Part shown: positions 17,887 through 26,325 of the stretch, piece after piece
How positions within the stretch are numbered: the stretch's first letter is position 1
Layout: the number at the start of each line of letters is the position of its first letter
Notes under the pieces: generated by a model
The model's database searches: none
Told to the model about the DNA's origin: nothing
What the model saw: only the letters and a program-made list of their open reading frames with translations
NCBI GenBank assembly: GCA_009909085.1
Contig: JAAANX010000062.1
Coordinates: 1-54,546 of the forward strand
DNA length: 54,546 bases
Direction: 5' to 3'
Source: Cyanobacteria bacterium GSL.Bin1
Lineage (GTDB): Bacteria > Cyanobacteriota > Cyanobacteriia > Cyanobacteriales > Rubidibacteraceae
Made by a program: the position numbers and the translations under genes

Positions 17887-18273
17887 TCATTTTTCATCCA
17901 AATGCTCAGCCACCGCTTGATATAACTCTAGGATGTGGTGATCTGCCAAGTGATAAAACACTTTACGTCCTCGCTTTTGGTAGCCCACAAGACGCATGGC
18001 ACGGAGATTTCGTAGTTGGTGAGAAACCGCCGACTCACTCATCCCTAAACTTTCTGCTAAATCACAGACACACAGTTCCTGTTTCGCCAGTAGAGACAAA
18101 ATCCGTAGCCGATTGGGATCACCCAAAAAACTAAAAAACTCTGCCATCCGTTGTGATTTTTCCACGGGGAGGACTTCCTCGATATAAGCGCTAAGTTCCT
18201 CAGTTTGTAGAGAATGAGTAATTTCACACGAAGGCGTTGCGGATGATTGGGTTTGAGCATTCATAAATTTCAA
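17887..18273 (-). CDS. smtB: SmtB/ZiaR-type ArsR-family zinc sensor repressor
   Basis: A 128-residue winged-helix repressor. The recognition helix is SESAVSHQLRNLRAM (about 78-93). C68-V-C70 at the start of helix 3 is the alpha3 metal-site signature, and D111, H113, H124 and E127 in the C-terminal helix give the alpha5 zinc site found in SmtB. Metal binding releases the DNA. It is divergent from the metallothionein gene, the classic smtB-smtA arrangement, with two matching operator copies between them. ATG 18273 or 18264 could be the start. Confidence 0.92.
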   Translation of the reverse strand: MKFMNAQTQSSATPSCEITHSLQTEELSAYIEEVLPVEKSQRMAEFFSFLGDPNRLRILSLLAKQELCVCDLAESLGMSESAVSHQLRNLRAMRLVGYQKRGRKVFYHLADHHILELYQAVAEHLDEK

Positions 18274-18327
18274 GAGTTAGCTTTGGAAGATTGCTTAAGC
18301 AAAATTTTATAACAGGTTTATAACAGG

Positions 18328-18341
18328 TGAACCGTTGTTCA
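18328..18341. promoter_or_regulatory. SmtB operator copy 1
   Basis: TGAACCGTTGTTCA: half-sites TGAA and TTCA with a 6 bp spacer, the core of ArsR/SmtB operators. It is 55 bp upstream of smtB and 57 bp upstream of smtA. Confidence 0.75.
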
Positions 18342-18358
18342 GTTATTATATTTATATC

Positions 18359-18372
18359 TGAACAGATATTCA
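18359..18372. promoter_or_regulatory. SmtB operator copy 2
   Basis: TGAACAGATATTCA: the same TGAA-N6-TTCA layout, differing by one base from the form I recall for the Synechococcus smt operator (TGAA-CAGTTA-TTCA). Its start is 31 bp from that of copy 1, about three helical turns, so two dimers could bind one face of the DNA. Confidence 0.8.
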
Positions 18373-18397
18373 CGTAATAACAGAGAGGGTTGAAATT

Positions 18398-18568
18398 ATG
18401 ACAGTTACTGTCGATCAGATGAAGTGTGCTTGTGAATCTTGCGTTTGTATCGTGAAAACAGATACTGCGATTGAGAAAGATGGTCACTTCTATTGTAGTG
18501 AGGCTTGCGCGAATGGTCACCCCAACGGTTCTGGATGTGGTCACACGGGGTGTGATTGTCATCGCTAG
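18398..18568 (+). CDS. smtA: SmtA-type zinc metallothionein
   Basis: A 56-residue gene. Nine cysteines sit at 10, 12, 15, 17, 33, 37, 47, 52 and 54, with histidines at 30, 41, 49 and 55. The K-C-A-C-E-x-C-x-C start and the C-G-H-T-G-C-x-C-H end match SmtA of Synechococcus PCC 7942 in spacing and length. It binds a Zn4 cluster and buffers zinc or cadmium. AGAGAGGG lies just ahead of the ATG. Transcription should be induced by zinc through the adjacent SmtB. Confidence 0.95.
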   Translation: MTVTVDQMKCACESCVCIVKTDTAIEKDGHFYCSEACANGHPNGSGCGHTGCDCHR

Positions 18569-18586
18569 AATCTAAGGTGATTCAAG

Positions 18587-18626
18587 AAAACCCCTGAGGT
18601 AGTCTCTTTGGGGGTTGGAATTTTAG
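18587..18626 (+). terminator. Possible terminator after smtA
   Basis: AACCCC pairs with GGGGTT across a 16 nt loop, followed by a T-containing tract. It starts 20 bp after the smtA stop. Confidence 0.5.
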
Positions 18627-18627
18627 A

Positions 18628-18644
18628 ATAATAATGATTATCAT
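18628..18644. promoter_or_regulatory. Zur/Fur-box-like palindrome between convergent genes
   Basis: ATAATAATGATTATCAT is a 17 bp near-palindrome that differs by one base from the perfect box at 20431. It sits between the ends of smtA and frp, with no obvious gene start next to it. Confidence 0.5.
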
Positions 18645-18702
18645 TCTGGCTAGGAATTAACTGAGAAACCTGTCATAATAGCATTCTCTTTTGGATTTCA
18701 TA

Positions 18703-19029
18703 CTACATGAGAGTTAGGGCTTTAATTTTAGAAACCTTATTCTGTTCCAACCCCTCCAACTCCTGTAATTTCAACCATCCTCCCTGCACCAATTCAGCCA
18801 AGATGAAAAGAAGGGTTGAAGGGTCATAGTGATACTTTCCATCAATTTCGTGACGTTTTGCACTTAAAAGATCGTGTAGATGCCATAGATCTTCTACTAC
18901 TTCCACCTGTTTGGCTTGTTGCTCTACCTCTTGAATCAAAGCAGCGATTTCCCGTTTGTATGCTTTATTAAACGCTTCTTGTGCAATTTTCTCTTCCTGA
19001 GAAGACCATTGCTTGTCAGTTACTTGCAT
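18703..19029 (-). CDS. frp: Fluorescence recovery protein (FRP)
   Basis: FRP binds photoactivated orange carotenoid protein, removes it from the phycobilisome and speeds its return to the dark form, ending non-photochemical quenching. The 108-residue helical protein keeps the family core: DLWHLHDLLSAKRHEIDGKY at about 47-66, holding W49, D53 and R59, which correspond to the functional W50, D54 and R60 of Synechocystis FRP, and the SKIKAL motif near the end. It lies 138 bp downstream of ocp on the same strand, the same order as in Synechocystis. Confidence 0.93.
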   Translation of the reverse strand: MQVTDKQWSSQEEKIAQEAFNKAYKREIAALIQEVEQQAKQVEVVEDLWHLHDLLSAKRHEIDGKYHYDPSTLLFILAELVQGGWLKLQELEGLEQNKVSKIKALTLM

Positions 19030-19105
19030 TATTTATGTTTGATTATCAAGTTTATTAATTTTCGCAATATATCTTAGCACAATTCTCATAAAGGGTTCTA
19101 ATCTA

Positions 19106-19140
19106 TTAAAAAAGGGAAAAGGAATTTGGCTGTTTCCCTT
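19106..19140 (-). terminator. Terminator between ocp and frp
   Basis: On the minus strand AAGGGAAA pairs with TTTCCCTT around a 13 nt loop and is followed by TTTTTT, a good intrinsic terminator. It would stop most ocp transcripts before frp, so frp probably depends on read-through or its own promoter. Confidence 0.7.
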
Positions 19141-19167
19141 TCCCTGAAGTCATAACGAAGTTAAAAC

Positions 19168-20127
19168 CTAGTTGGCAAGATTCATCAGTTCTTTAGGAGA
19201 GGCGAGTAAATCAATAGCAACAAAGAAAATTTTGTTTTGGTCATTGAGTAAGAAGCGCCACGCAATATTCATGCCCACGCCAGCACCGAACCAAGGCGTT
19301 TGTACTTTACCCGTTACCTTGATTTGAGTGTAACCATCTTCTGCGGGTTCTGACACACCGCGCTCAGGCAACAACTTCAGATTTTGGCACTCTTCGCGGA
19401 AGAATTGATAAATTTTATCTTTACCAACGATCGGGCGTCGAAAAGGAGGCTGTAATCCCCCATCTTCCTCAAAGAGTTCAATGAGAGCATCAAAGTCATT
19501 GGCATTGAGGTTATTCATATAGCTGAATATCGTCGGGTTGCTAACGCCTTCAATCTTCACTTGTTCCCGTTGCGACATATCTTGAGGAGGCTCTACGGGT
19601 TCAGTCACTCGCTTGACGTTCCCTAAATTCATCGGGTCAACCCCCATATCAACAACAGCATTCCGCAATACTGTAATTTGCTGTCCGCTTTCTAAGGTGC
19701 GAATGGTTTGTAAAACGGCCGAAGCATTTGCTGATAGTTTATAGTTATCGGGAATGGGAGCAACGAGACCTTGTTCCATCCAGACTCCCAGTTGATACCA
19801 AAAGCCGAGTTTAATATTAGGGCTCCAAGTGCCATAGGTACGGCTGATTTCTGTATCGGCTCGGTTCACTAGGTCACACATGACTTGCGTTTGTTCGGGA
19901 AAAGTCATCTGGCGAATTTTTTGCAAAGTGGGCTCGGCAAATTGCATATTAGCTGCGCCAGGGGCGGCAATGGTGATACCTTTCCCCATTTCTTTGTAAG
20001 CAAACCAGATTAAGGCAAGTTGGTCTTCAGCGCTGAGTTGATTAAAGCGCGCAATCGTGGCTGGAACAGCATCAGCGGCGGCTGTTTCTGGAAAAATATT
20101 GCGGGCTGATTCAATGGAAAAGGGCAT
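19168..20127 (-). CDS. ocp: Orange carotenoid protein (full length, OCP1-like)
   Basis: OCP is the blue-light photoreceptor that binds a keto-carotenoid and quenches phycobilisomes. At 319 residues it has the N-terminal all-helical carotenoid domain, a linker two residues longer than in Synechocystis, and the C-terminal NTF2-like domain. Functional residues align well: Y44 and W110 for the carotenoid, Y203 and W290 hydrogen-bonding the keto group, and the R155-E246 salt bridge. The presence of frp next door supports the OCP1 type, the class that needs FRP. The ketolase for the pigment is not in this window. Confidence 0.97.
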   Translation of the reverse strand: MPFSIESARNIFPETAAADAVPATIARFNQLSAEDQLALIWFAYKEMGKGITIAAPGAANMQFAEPTLQKIRQMTFPEQTQVMCDLVNRADTEISRTYGTWSPNIKLGFWYQLGVWMEQGLVAPIPDNYKLSANASAVLQTIRTLESGQQITVLRNAVVDMGVDPMNLGNVKRVTEPVEPPQDMSQREQVKIEGVSNPTIFSYMNNLNANDFDALIELFEEDGGLQPPFRRPIVGKDKIYQFFREECQNLKLLPERGVSEPAEDGYTQIKVTGKVQTPWFGAGVGMNIAWRFLLNDQNKIFFVAIDLLASPKELMNLAN

Positions 20128-20430
20128 GGATTGGCACTCCTACAAATCGTGATTGAGAAACGATAGCTTTTGAAATAGAAATAGATTGATATCTATTAAA
20201 TTGAATCAATCAATTGATTTAACTGTAGCACTTGCTACCAGTCCTATTTCCTTGACGACGATCAGCTAAAAGTTTGGTGAAAGAAATCCCTAACCCCCCT
20301 AGGGCAAAATAAACACTGATTCAGTTAGGAGTTGGAGTAAATGCCTAATTGAGCTCGGCGAGATCGCGTTCCCAAAAACGTAAGATTTTTAATTTTTTGT
20401 TAAATTCCTTTACAAGAGGGTCTTGCTAAA
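20128..20430. other. Intergenic region between ocp and the COG0523 GTPase gene
   Basis: Divergent promoter region. It holds the inverted repeat AATAGAT-TGAT-ATCTATT at 20180-20197 and the 12 bp palindrome AATCAATTGATT at 20208-20219, both 50-90 bp upstream of ocp and possible regulator sites. No gene is seen. Confidence 0.5.
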
Positions 20431-20447
20431 ATGATAATGATTATCAT
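20431..20447. promoter_or_regulatory. Zur box upstream of the COG0523 gene
   Basis: ATGATAATGATTATCAT is a perfect 8-1-8 palindrome containing TGATAAT-N-ATTATCA, the cyanobacterial Zur recognition form. It lies 20 bp before the ATG, where a bound repressor would block transcription when zinc is plentiful. A Fur site is the alternative, since Fur and Zur boxes are similar. Confidence 0.75.
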
Positions 20448-20467
20448 ATTGATATAAGGATGAACTG

Positions 20468-21439
20468 ATGATTACCGCTCAAAATTCTGTCCCTGTTACC
20501 GTTTTAACGGGCTATCTCGGTGCTGGTAAAACGACTCTACTGAATCGGATTCTCACCCATGAACATGGCAAAAAAGTTGCCGTCGTTGTTAATGAATTTG
20601 GAGAGGTTGGCATTGATAACCAGTTGGTGGTTAATACCGATGAAGAAATCTTTGAGATGAACAATGGCTGCATTTGCTGTACGGTGCGTGGTGATCTGAT
20701 TCGGATGATTGGGAATTTGATGAAACGGCGGGATAAATTTGATCATCTGGTTATTGAAACCACAGGCATTGCCGATCCAGCCCCAGTGATTCAAACTTTT
20801 TTCATGGATGAAGATGTCCGCGCGCAAACCAATTTAGATGCGGTGATTACACTGATCGATGCTAAACATATCCATCAGCATTGGGATGCGGAAGAAGCCC
20901 AAGAACAAATTGCCTTTGCGGATGTAATTTTACTGAATAAAACGGATTTAGTGAGTCCAACGGAATTGAAAGATTTAGAAGGGCGCATTCGAGGGATGAA
21001 TGTCATGGCAAAGATTTATCGCACGCAGGATGCACAAGTGGAAATGGATCGTATCTTGGGGGTACAGGCGTTTAATCTCGATCGCGCTTTAGAAGTGGAT
21101 CCTGATTTCTTGGGGGAAGACGCGCACGAACATGATGAGACGGTTAAATCAGTGGTGATTGATGAGAGAGGACTTCTCGATGGCGATAAACTAGACCAGT
21201 GGGTCGGTGAACTTCTTCGTAATCAAGGACCCGATATTTTTCGGATGAAAGGTATTCTCAACATTCAAGGAGAGGACAATCGTATTGTTTTTCAAGGGGT
21301 GCATATGTTGTTTGATGGTAAAGCAGATCGTCCTTGGCTTCCCCATGAAACCCGTAAAAATGAACTGGTTTTCATTGGACGTAATTTAGATGAAGCTGAA
21401 CTCAAAGCTGGATTCCGAAACTGTTTAATTAAAAAATGA
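20468..21439 (+). CDS. COG0523 (CobW/ZNG-type) GTPase, putative zinc metallochaperone
   Basis: A G3E-family GTPase of 323 residues. Walker A is GYLGAGKTT at 15-23, the metal-site C68-I-C70-C71 motif is in [17 protein letters not shown] is the switch region, and NKTDLV gives nucleotide specificity. The CobW C-terminal domain follows. CxCC-type COG0523 proteins carry zinc and several are Zur-controlled; the perfect Zur box directly upstream supports that here rather than a cobalamin role. The stop overlaps the start of the WD40 gene by four bases (ATGA), so the two are translationally coupled. Confidence 0.9.
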   Translation: MITAQNSVPVTVLTGYLGAGKTTLLNRILTHEHGKKVAVVVNEFGEVGIDNQLVVNTDEEIFEMNNGCICCTVRGDLIRMIGNLMKRRDKFDHLVIETTGIADPAPVIQTFFMDEDVRAQTNLDAVITLIDAKHIHQHWDAEEAQEQIAFADVILLNKTDLVSPTELKDLEGRIRGMNVMAKIYRTQDAQVEMDRILGVQAFNLDRALEVDPDFLGEDAHEHDETVKSVVIDERGLLDGDKLDQWVGELLRNQGPDIFRMKGILNIQGEDNRIVFQGVHMLFDGKADRPWLPHETRKNELVFIGRNLDEAELKAGFRNCLIKK

Positions 21440-22491
21440 GAAGTCGTATCGCATTTCAGGCTACAGGAGAGAGTCGTTTATCGGATTATATTAGCGCGAT
21501 CGCGTGGTCGCCAACTGGAGACTTTGCCGTCAGTTCTGCTTCTGGAGAAGTTGCCCTTTTCAATTTAGATTCCTTTGTTCCCGTTTTCCTGCAATCCGCC
21601 AATGATTATGCGGTTGCTTGTCTGGCTTTCTCTAGTGATGGTCAATTTCTAGCCAGTGCTGGACAATTAGGACAAGTAAAAATCTGGGAGGTGTCTTCTG
21701 ATTCTCCTCAAGTAATAGCCACCCTAGATTATCCTTCTACGTGGATTGATTGTTTAGTGTGGAATCCAGTGAATCATCACCTTGCCTTCAGCTTGGGAAA
21801 GTATATCCAAGTTTGGGATGCAATGACTCAAGAAATTATCACGACTCTGAATTTTGAAGCCTCATCGGTGCTAGATTTAGACTGGCGCAGGGATGGATTA
21901 TGGCTAGCAGTGGGAGGATATCAGGCGACACAAGTTTGGAATACTCAAGACTGGGATGATGACCCCGAATTGATTGAAGTTCCTTCTGCTAGTATTGCCG
22001 TGAAATGGTCTCCTGACGCTCGTTATCTGGCTTGTGGCAATCTTGATCAAACCTTGTTGGTTACGGAATGGGGAAATCCCAATCCTTGGCTGATGCAGGG
22101 CTTTACGGGTAAAGTCCGTCAACTAGCTTGGTCTTCTTTTCCCAATCGTGCCGGTGCGCCTCTGTTAGCTGCCAGTAGTGGCAATGATATTGTGGTTTGG
22201 GAACGGAGTCAAAATCAACGCATTGGCTGGAGTAGTGAAGCGGTGAGTCATGAAGAACAAGTAGCTGCTCTGGCGTTTCATCCCCAAAGTCTGAGACTTG
22301 CCTCAGTGGGGAAAGATGGCTGGCTTCACTTTTGGCATCGCGGTCAGAAGTTGCTACAATCGTTTAACCCAACCTTAGCGGGATTTTCTAGTCTGAGTTG
22401 GCATCCGCAAGGTCATCATCTGGTTGCTGGCAGCGAAGCGGGAGAAGTTTGGCTTTGGTCGCAAACCAAAAGCGGACGTGGGTTTGGGTAA
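21436..22491 (+). CDS. WD40-repeat protein
   Basis: A 351-residue beta-propeller. Repeats are visible by their terminal WD-like dipeptides: KIWEV, IQVWDA, TQVWNT, IVVWER, LHFWHR and VWLWSQ, each preceded by a SPDG-type turn such as SSDGQFLAS or SPDARYLAC. Seven blades are plausible. No signal peptide or enzyme domain is present. It is coupled by ATGA overlap to the Zur-box COG0523 GTPase, so I infer a scaffold role in zinc-limited metal handling. The partner is not known. Confidence 0.88.
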   Translation: MRSRIAFQATGESRLSDYISAIAWSPTGDFAVSSASGEVALFNLDSFVPVFLQSANDYAVACLAFSSDGQFLASAGQLGQVKIWEVSSDSPQVIATLDYPSTWIDCLVWNPVNHHLAFSLGKYIQVWDAMTQEIITTLNFEASSVLDLDWRRDGLWLAVGGYQATQVWNTQDWDDDPELIEVPSASIAVKWSPDARYLACGNLDQTLLVTEWGNPNPWLMQGFTGKVRQLAWSSFPNRAGAPLLAASSGNDIVVWERSQNQRIGWSSEAVSHEEQVAALAFHPQSLRLASVGKDGWLHFWHRGQKLLQSFNPTLAGFSSLSWHPQGHHLVAGSEAGEVWLWSQTKSGRGFG

Positions 22492-22680
22492 TTTAAGCGT
22501 TAAAGCTGGTTCAAATAGATGAATTTGAGCCTAGGGTTCGCGGTAGCTGCTCTTCAGTGCAATTTTCCTTCGGCTTAGGTGCAAAACTCAAACTACATCC
22601 GGTTGGAGTCATCTTTTGCAGCTTTTAGCTGTAGGAAGGCGCGATTCTTAAAATTTTATTAATTAATGGGGATATCGGCT

Positions 22681-23244
22681 ATGGTACAAGTTCCAGAGAA
22701 AACAATTACCTTAGAGGAGTTTCTGAAACAACCGGAAACCAAGCCAGCCAGCGAATATATTAACGGACAGATTATTCAAAAGCCTATGCCCCAAGGAAAG
22801 CATAGTATTCTTCAATGTGAGTTGGTAAATATAATTAATGCAGTTGTCAAAAAACAGCGCATTGCTCACGCTTTTCCCGAGTTGCGCTGTACCTTTGGCG
22901 GAAGTTCTGTTGTCGCTGATGTGACCGTCTTTGCTTGGGAACGCATTCCCGTTGATGAGAGTGGGGATATTGCCAATGTCTTTCCTCTTCCGCCAGATTG
23001 GATCGTTGAAATCCTTTCTCCAGACCAAAGTTCAACTAAAGTAACGGGAATCATTTTACACTGCCTGAATCATGGCACTGAAATGGGTTGGCTGATTGAT
23101 CCCAAAGCGCGATCCATCCTTGTTTTCCCTCAAGGGCAACAACCCCAACTGCTGGCAGAGCCAGAAGAGATTTTACCCGTTCCTGATTTAGTGGGGAATT
23201 TGCGTTTAAGTATCGGCGAGATATTTAGTTGGTTAAAGTTATAG
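22681..23244 (+). CDS. Uma2-family (DUF820) restriction-endonuclease-fold protein
   Basis: A 187-residue member of the cyanobacteria-expanded Uma2/DUF820 family. Features are the N-terminal TLEEFLKQPETKPASEYINGQIIQKPMP, the core VADVTVFAWERI with the putative catalytic aspartate, and PDWIVEILSPDQS with the glutamate, then GTEMGWLIDPKARSILVF. The fold is PD-(D/E)XK-like; the biological role is unknown and copies are numerous. ATG 22681 is preferred over one five codons upstream. Confidence 0.88.
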   Translation: MVQVPEKTITLEEFLKQPETKPASEYINGQIIQKPMPQGKHSILQCELVNIINAVVKKQRIAHAFPELRCTFGGSSVVADVTVFAWERIPVDESGDIANVFPLPPDWIVEILSPDQSSTKVTGIILHCLNHGTEMGWLIDPKARSILVFPQGQQPQLLAEPEEILPVPDLVGNLRLSIGEIFSWLKL

Positions 23245-23274
23245 AATTTTTCAATCGCCTCCTCGGGATAGCAA

Positions 23275-26013
23275 CTAACGATTTTCTGTGGCATTGGCTT
23301 GGGGTGGATCAATCCAATTTGCCAATAGTGCGATTGGAATCATTGGCAGCATCGGCAACAGACAAATCAGCCATTGCTTCCAGGTCAGGGGTGCGGTTTC
23401 AAACAGGATGTTCATCACACTCCACTGACTAAACAGCACTTGCAAAATGATGGCACCGGCAATTCCCAAAAGCAGAATTGGGGCATTAGCGATCGCGCTC
23501 CCCTGACCGCGCAAATATTGCCCAATGTTTGTCCCTAACTGACTGATACTGATCAAATAAACAATGCGGGCTGCAACTAGGGCTTGAATCGCCATGGTTC
23601 GTGCCACCGCAATATCCCCTGTGGAGGTCCGCGCCCATTCAAACAATCCGAAAATCAGAATCCAATTAAAAACTGATACTACCAGAATGCGACGGAATAG
23701 TTTTGGGGTGAGGAGGGGTTCATTCGGGTTACGGGGTGGTTGTTGCATTAACCCCCGAGATTTGGGTTCAAAGGCAAGGGGAACCGTCATCGTAATGGAG
23801 TTGATCATATTCAGCCAGAGGACTTGCAGAGATAAAATCGGCAACGCCCGCGCCAGCAAGGCACTAATCAAAATCGTCATCGATTCCCCGCCATTTACCG
23901 GCAGGAGAAACGCGATCGCCTTACGCAAATTCTGGTAAACCGTGCGTCCTTCTTCCACCGCAGCTTCGATGGAGGCAAAATTATCATCCGTCAACAGCAT
24001 CGCAGCAGATTCACGGGCAACTTCCGTCCCGCCTTTGCCCATGGCAATGCCAATATCCGCCTGCTTCAGTGCTGGGGCATCGTTGACCCCATCCCCCGTC
24101 ATGGCAACGATATTGCCTTTGGACTGGAGGGCTTCCACCAGTTGCAGTTTTTGGGCTGGCGCAACCCTAGCAAAGACAGACCCCTCAATGGCAGCATTGT
24201 GCAGCTCCGACTCACTCATTTGAGCTAACTGTTGCCCGGTCAAGGCGACAACCCCGGCAGGCGTTTGAATTCCCATTCGTTGCGCGATCGCCCGGGCTGT
24301 GGCAATGTGGTCGCCGGTGATCATCTTGACTTGAATCCCTGCTGACTGACAGGCATGAACTGCCGCGATCGCCTCGGGACGGGGCGGATCAATCATGCCC
24401 TGTAGTCCCAGAAACACCAGATCGGAGGCAATGTCCTCATGGTCGATCGCGTGCTGATGAGCTGCTGCCGTTTTTTGAGCAAAGGCAAGCACCCGTAATC
24501 CTTGCCCTGCCATGGCATCGACTTCCTGTTTAATCTGAACAGCATCAAGCGCGATTGACTGTCCCTGAGCATTAAGCATCTGGATACACCGAGACAGGAT
24601 CGCCTCTACCGAACCCTTCACGTAAATCATTCGCGGTTGAGCATCATGCAGCGTTGCCATGTACTGATACTCAGACTCAAAGGGAATGGCATCCATGCGC
24701 GGGGTTGCACTCGTGAGTTTAGCTTGACTCAACTCTGCTTTTTCCCCGACCGCAATCAAGGCGCCTTCGGTTGGGTCGCCTACCACTACCCAATCTGTCC
24801 CCGTTTTTTTGAGCTGGGAGTCGTTGCAGAGAATACCGGCGATTAAACATTGAGCTAACGCCGGTGGCAGATCAACTGCATCCATCACGATTTCATTGCC
24901 GTTGCTAACGTGGGTAAGATCGCCTTTTGGACTGTAGCCCCCACCACTGACGCGATAGTGTTGCTCCCCTGCGTAAATCGCCTGAACGGTCATCTGATTT
25001 TCCGTCAACGTCCCCGTTTTATCCGAACAAACCACCGTCGCACTGCCCAAAGCCTCTACTGCCGGCAATTTGCGAATGATGGCATGGCGTTTCGCCATCC
25101 GGTTCACCCCGATCGCGAGAGTAATCGTTACCACCGCCGGTAAGCCTTCGGGAATCGCACTGACGGCCAGGGCAACTGCTGCCTCAAACATATTAATCCA
25201 GGAGCCTCCCTGCCCCAACCCCACCACAAAGGTGAAAGCTGCCAGAATTAAAATCACATAGAGCAGGGTACGACTAAATTTCTCAAACTTCCGAGTTAGC
25301 GGTGTGCTGAGGCTGACGCGCTTTTCCATTGATCGCGAAATCTGCCCCATTTCAGTAGCGTTGGCAGTGGCGACCACGATGCCCTGTCCCTGTCCGAAGG
25401 TGATAAAACTGCCTGCATAAGCCATGTTGCACCGTTCAGCCAGTGGGGTATCCACAGTCAGCACCTGGACAGATTTTTCAACAGGAACTGATTCCCCCGT
25501 CAGGGCAGATTCATCCACCTGTAAGTTGCGTACCTGTAGCAACCGCAAATCCGCCGGCACTTTATCCCCTGATGTCAACATGACTATATCCCCCGGTACC
25601 AGATCTCGTGAGGGAATTCGCAGGGGTTGTCCTTCTCGCAAAACCGTGGTTTCAGTGGTGACAGCGTTTGCTAGAGCCGCGATCGCGCCTTCTGCCTTTG
25701 CTTCTTGCACATAGCCAATAATCGCATTGATTAGAGTCACGCCCCAGATTACCCCGGCATTGGTCCACGATCCTAAAAATGCTTTCACCGCCCCAGCCAA
25801 GAGCAAAATATAGAGGAGAGGCTGATTAAATTGCAGGAGGAACCGGAGCCACGCCGGTTTTCCAGGCTGAAACTGCAATTCATTCCAGCCATACTGTTCA
25901 TAGCGACGAGCAACTTCCTCAGGGGTTAAACCCTCTTTGGCACGGCTGCCTAAACTTTCTATGACTTCATGGTCAGCATGTGCATGGTAAGAACGCAATT
26001 CAACATTCATCAC
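23275..26013 (-). CDS. P-type cation ATPase, P2A (calcium pump-like)
   Basis: A 912-residue pump of the Ca2+-ATPase group. The actuator TGES is at 172-175, the phosphorylated aspartate is D331 in DKTGTLT, and the M4 ion-site motif is PEGLP (288-292), typical of P2A rather than heavy-metal P1B pumps. The hinge MTGDGVNDAPALK and ten predicted membrane helices are present. There is no N-terminal heavy-metal domain and no CPC. Substrate could be Ca2+, Mn2+ or Na+, as bacterial members vary. The leader upstream (26040-26114) is strongly structured. Confidence 0.92.
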   Translation of the reverse strand: MMNVELRSYHAHADHEVIESLGSRAKEGLTPEEVARRYEQYGWNELQFQPGKPAWLRFLLQFNQPLLYILLLAGAVKAFLGSWTNAGVIWGVTLINAIIGYVQEAKAEGAIAALANAVTTETTVLREGQPLRIPSRDLVPGDIVMLTSGDKVPADLRLLQVRNLQVDESALTGESVPVEKSVQVLTVDTPLAERCNMAYAGSFITFGQGQGIVVATANATEMGQISRSMEKRVSLSTPLTRKFEKFSRTLLYVILILAAFTFVVGLGQGGSWINMFEAAVALAVSAIPEGLPAVVTITLAIGVNRMAKRHAIIRKLPAVEALGSATVVCSDKTGTLTENQMTVQAIYAGEQHYRVSGGGYSPKGDLTHVSNGNEIVMDAVDLPPALAQCLIAGILCNDSQLKKTGTDWVVVGDPTEGALIAVGEKAELSQAKLTSATPRMDAIPFESEYQYMATLHDAQPRMIYVKGSVEAILSRCIQMLNAQGQSIALDAVQIKQEVDAMAGQGLRVLAFAQKTAAAHQHAIDHEDIASDLVFLGLQGMIDPPRPEAIAAVHACQSAGIQVKMITGDHIATARAIAQRMGIQTPAGVVALTGQQLAQMSESELHNAAIEGSVFARVAPAQKLQLVEALQSKGNIVAMTGDGVNDAPALKQADIGIAMGKGGTEVARESAAMLLTDDNFASIEAAVEEGRTVYQNLRKAIAFLLPVNGGESMTILISALLARALPILSLQVLWLNMINSITMTVPLAFEPKSRGLMQQPPRNPNEPLLTPKLFRRILVVSVFNWILIFGLFEWARTSTGDIAVARTMAIQALVAARIVYLISISQLGTNIGQYLRGQGSAIANAPILLLGIAGAIILQVLFSQWSVMNILFETAPLTWKQWLICLLPMLPMIPIALLANWIDPPQANATENR

Positions 26014-26039
26014 ATTTTCCTAGTTCTAAATTGACCAAC

Positions 26040-26114
26040 GGTTATCCGCAGATCTTCACTGCGTCGCTTCGCTCCTCGCTCCAGCCGCCGTCTCACGGCA
26101 GAGTACGGATAACC
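26040..26114 (-). repeat. Nested inverted repeats in the leader of the P-type ATPase gene
   Basis: GGTTATCCG (26040-26048) and CGGATAACC (26106-26114) are perfect inverted repeats enclosing 57 bp. Inside lies a second perfect hairpin, read on the minus strand as GCCGT-GAG-ACGGC. The outer repeat ends 27 bp before the ATPase start. It could be an attenuator or other RNA switch, or a small non-autonomous element. Confidence 0.5.
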
Positions 26115-26325
26115 TTTCCTAATAACTCGTCGCTCAGATAAGTGGCAAGCGCTATTTTGAATCATTACGACTGAATAGAGACCCGACCAAAAATCAAGAT
26201 TGGTCTTCGGGCAAGCATTTAGAAACGCACATCCCTTACAGAAGGCTAACTAATGGATAACCAAGGTACCCCAAACCAACGGGTAGGACTTTACGGTAAA
26301 TTTGTTTGCAACCTGGCAGATAGGC
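26115..26325. other. Gap between the ATPase leader and the hli terminator
   Basis: No gene recognised. A GACCAA / TTGGTC hairpin lies near 26185-26205. On the minus strand about 35 codons ending at 26236 are open and protein-like but have no start codon and no family I know. Confidence 0.3.

Noticed and set aside
23275-26013. Heavy-metal (P1B) identity for the P-type ATPase, given nearby zinc genes
   Set aside because: No CPC/CPx motif and no N-terminal metal-binding domain; PEGLP indicates a P2A pump.
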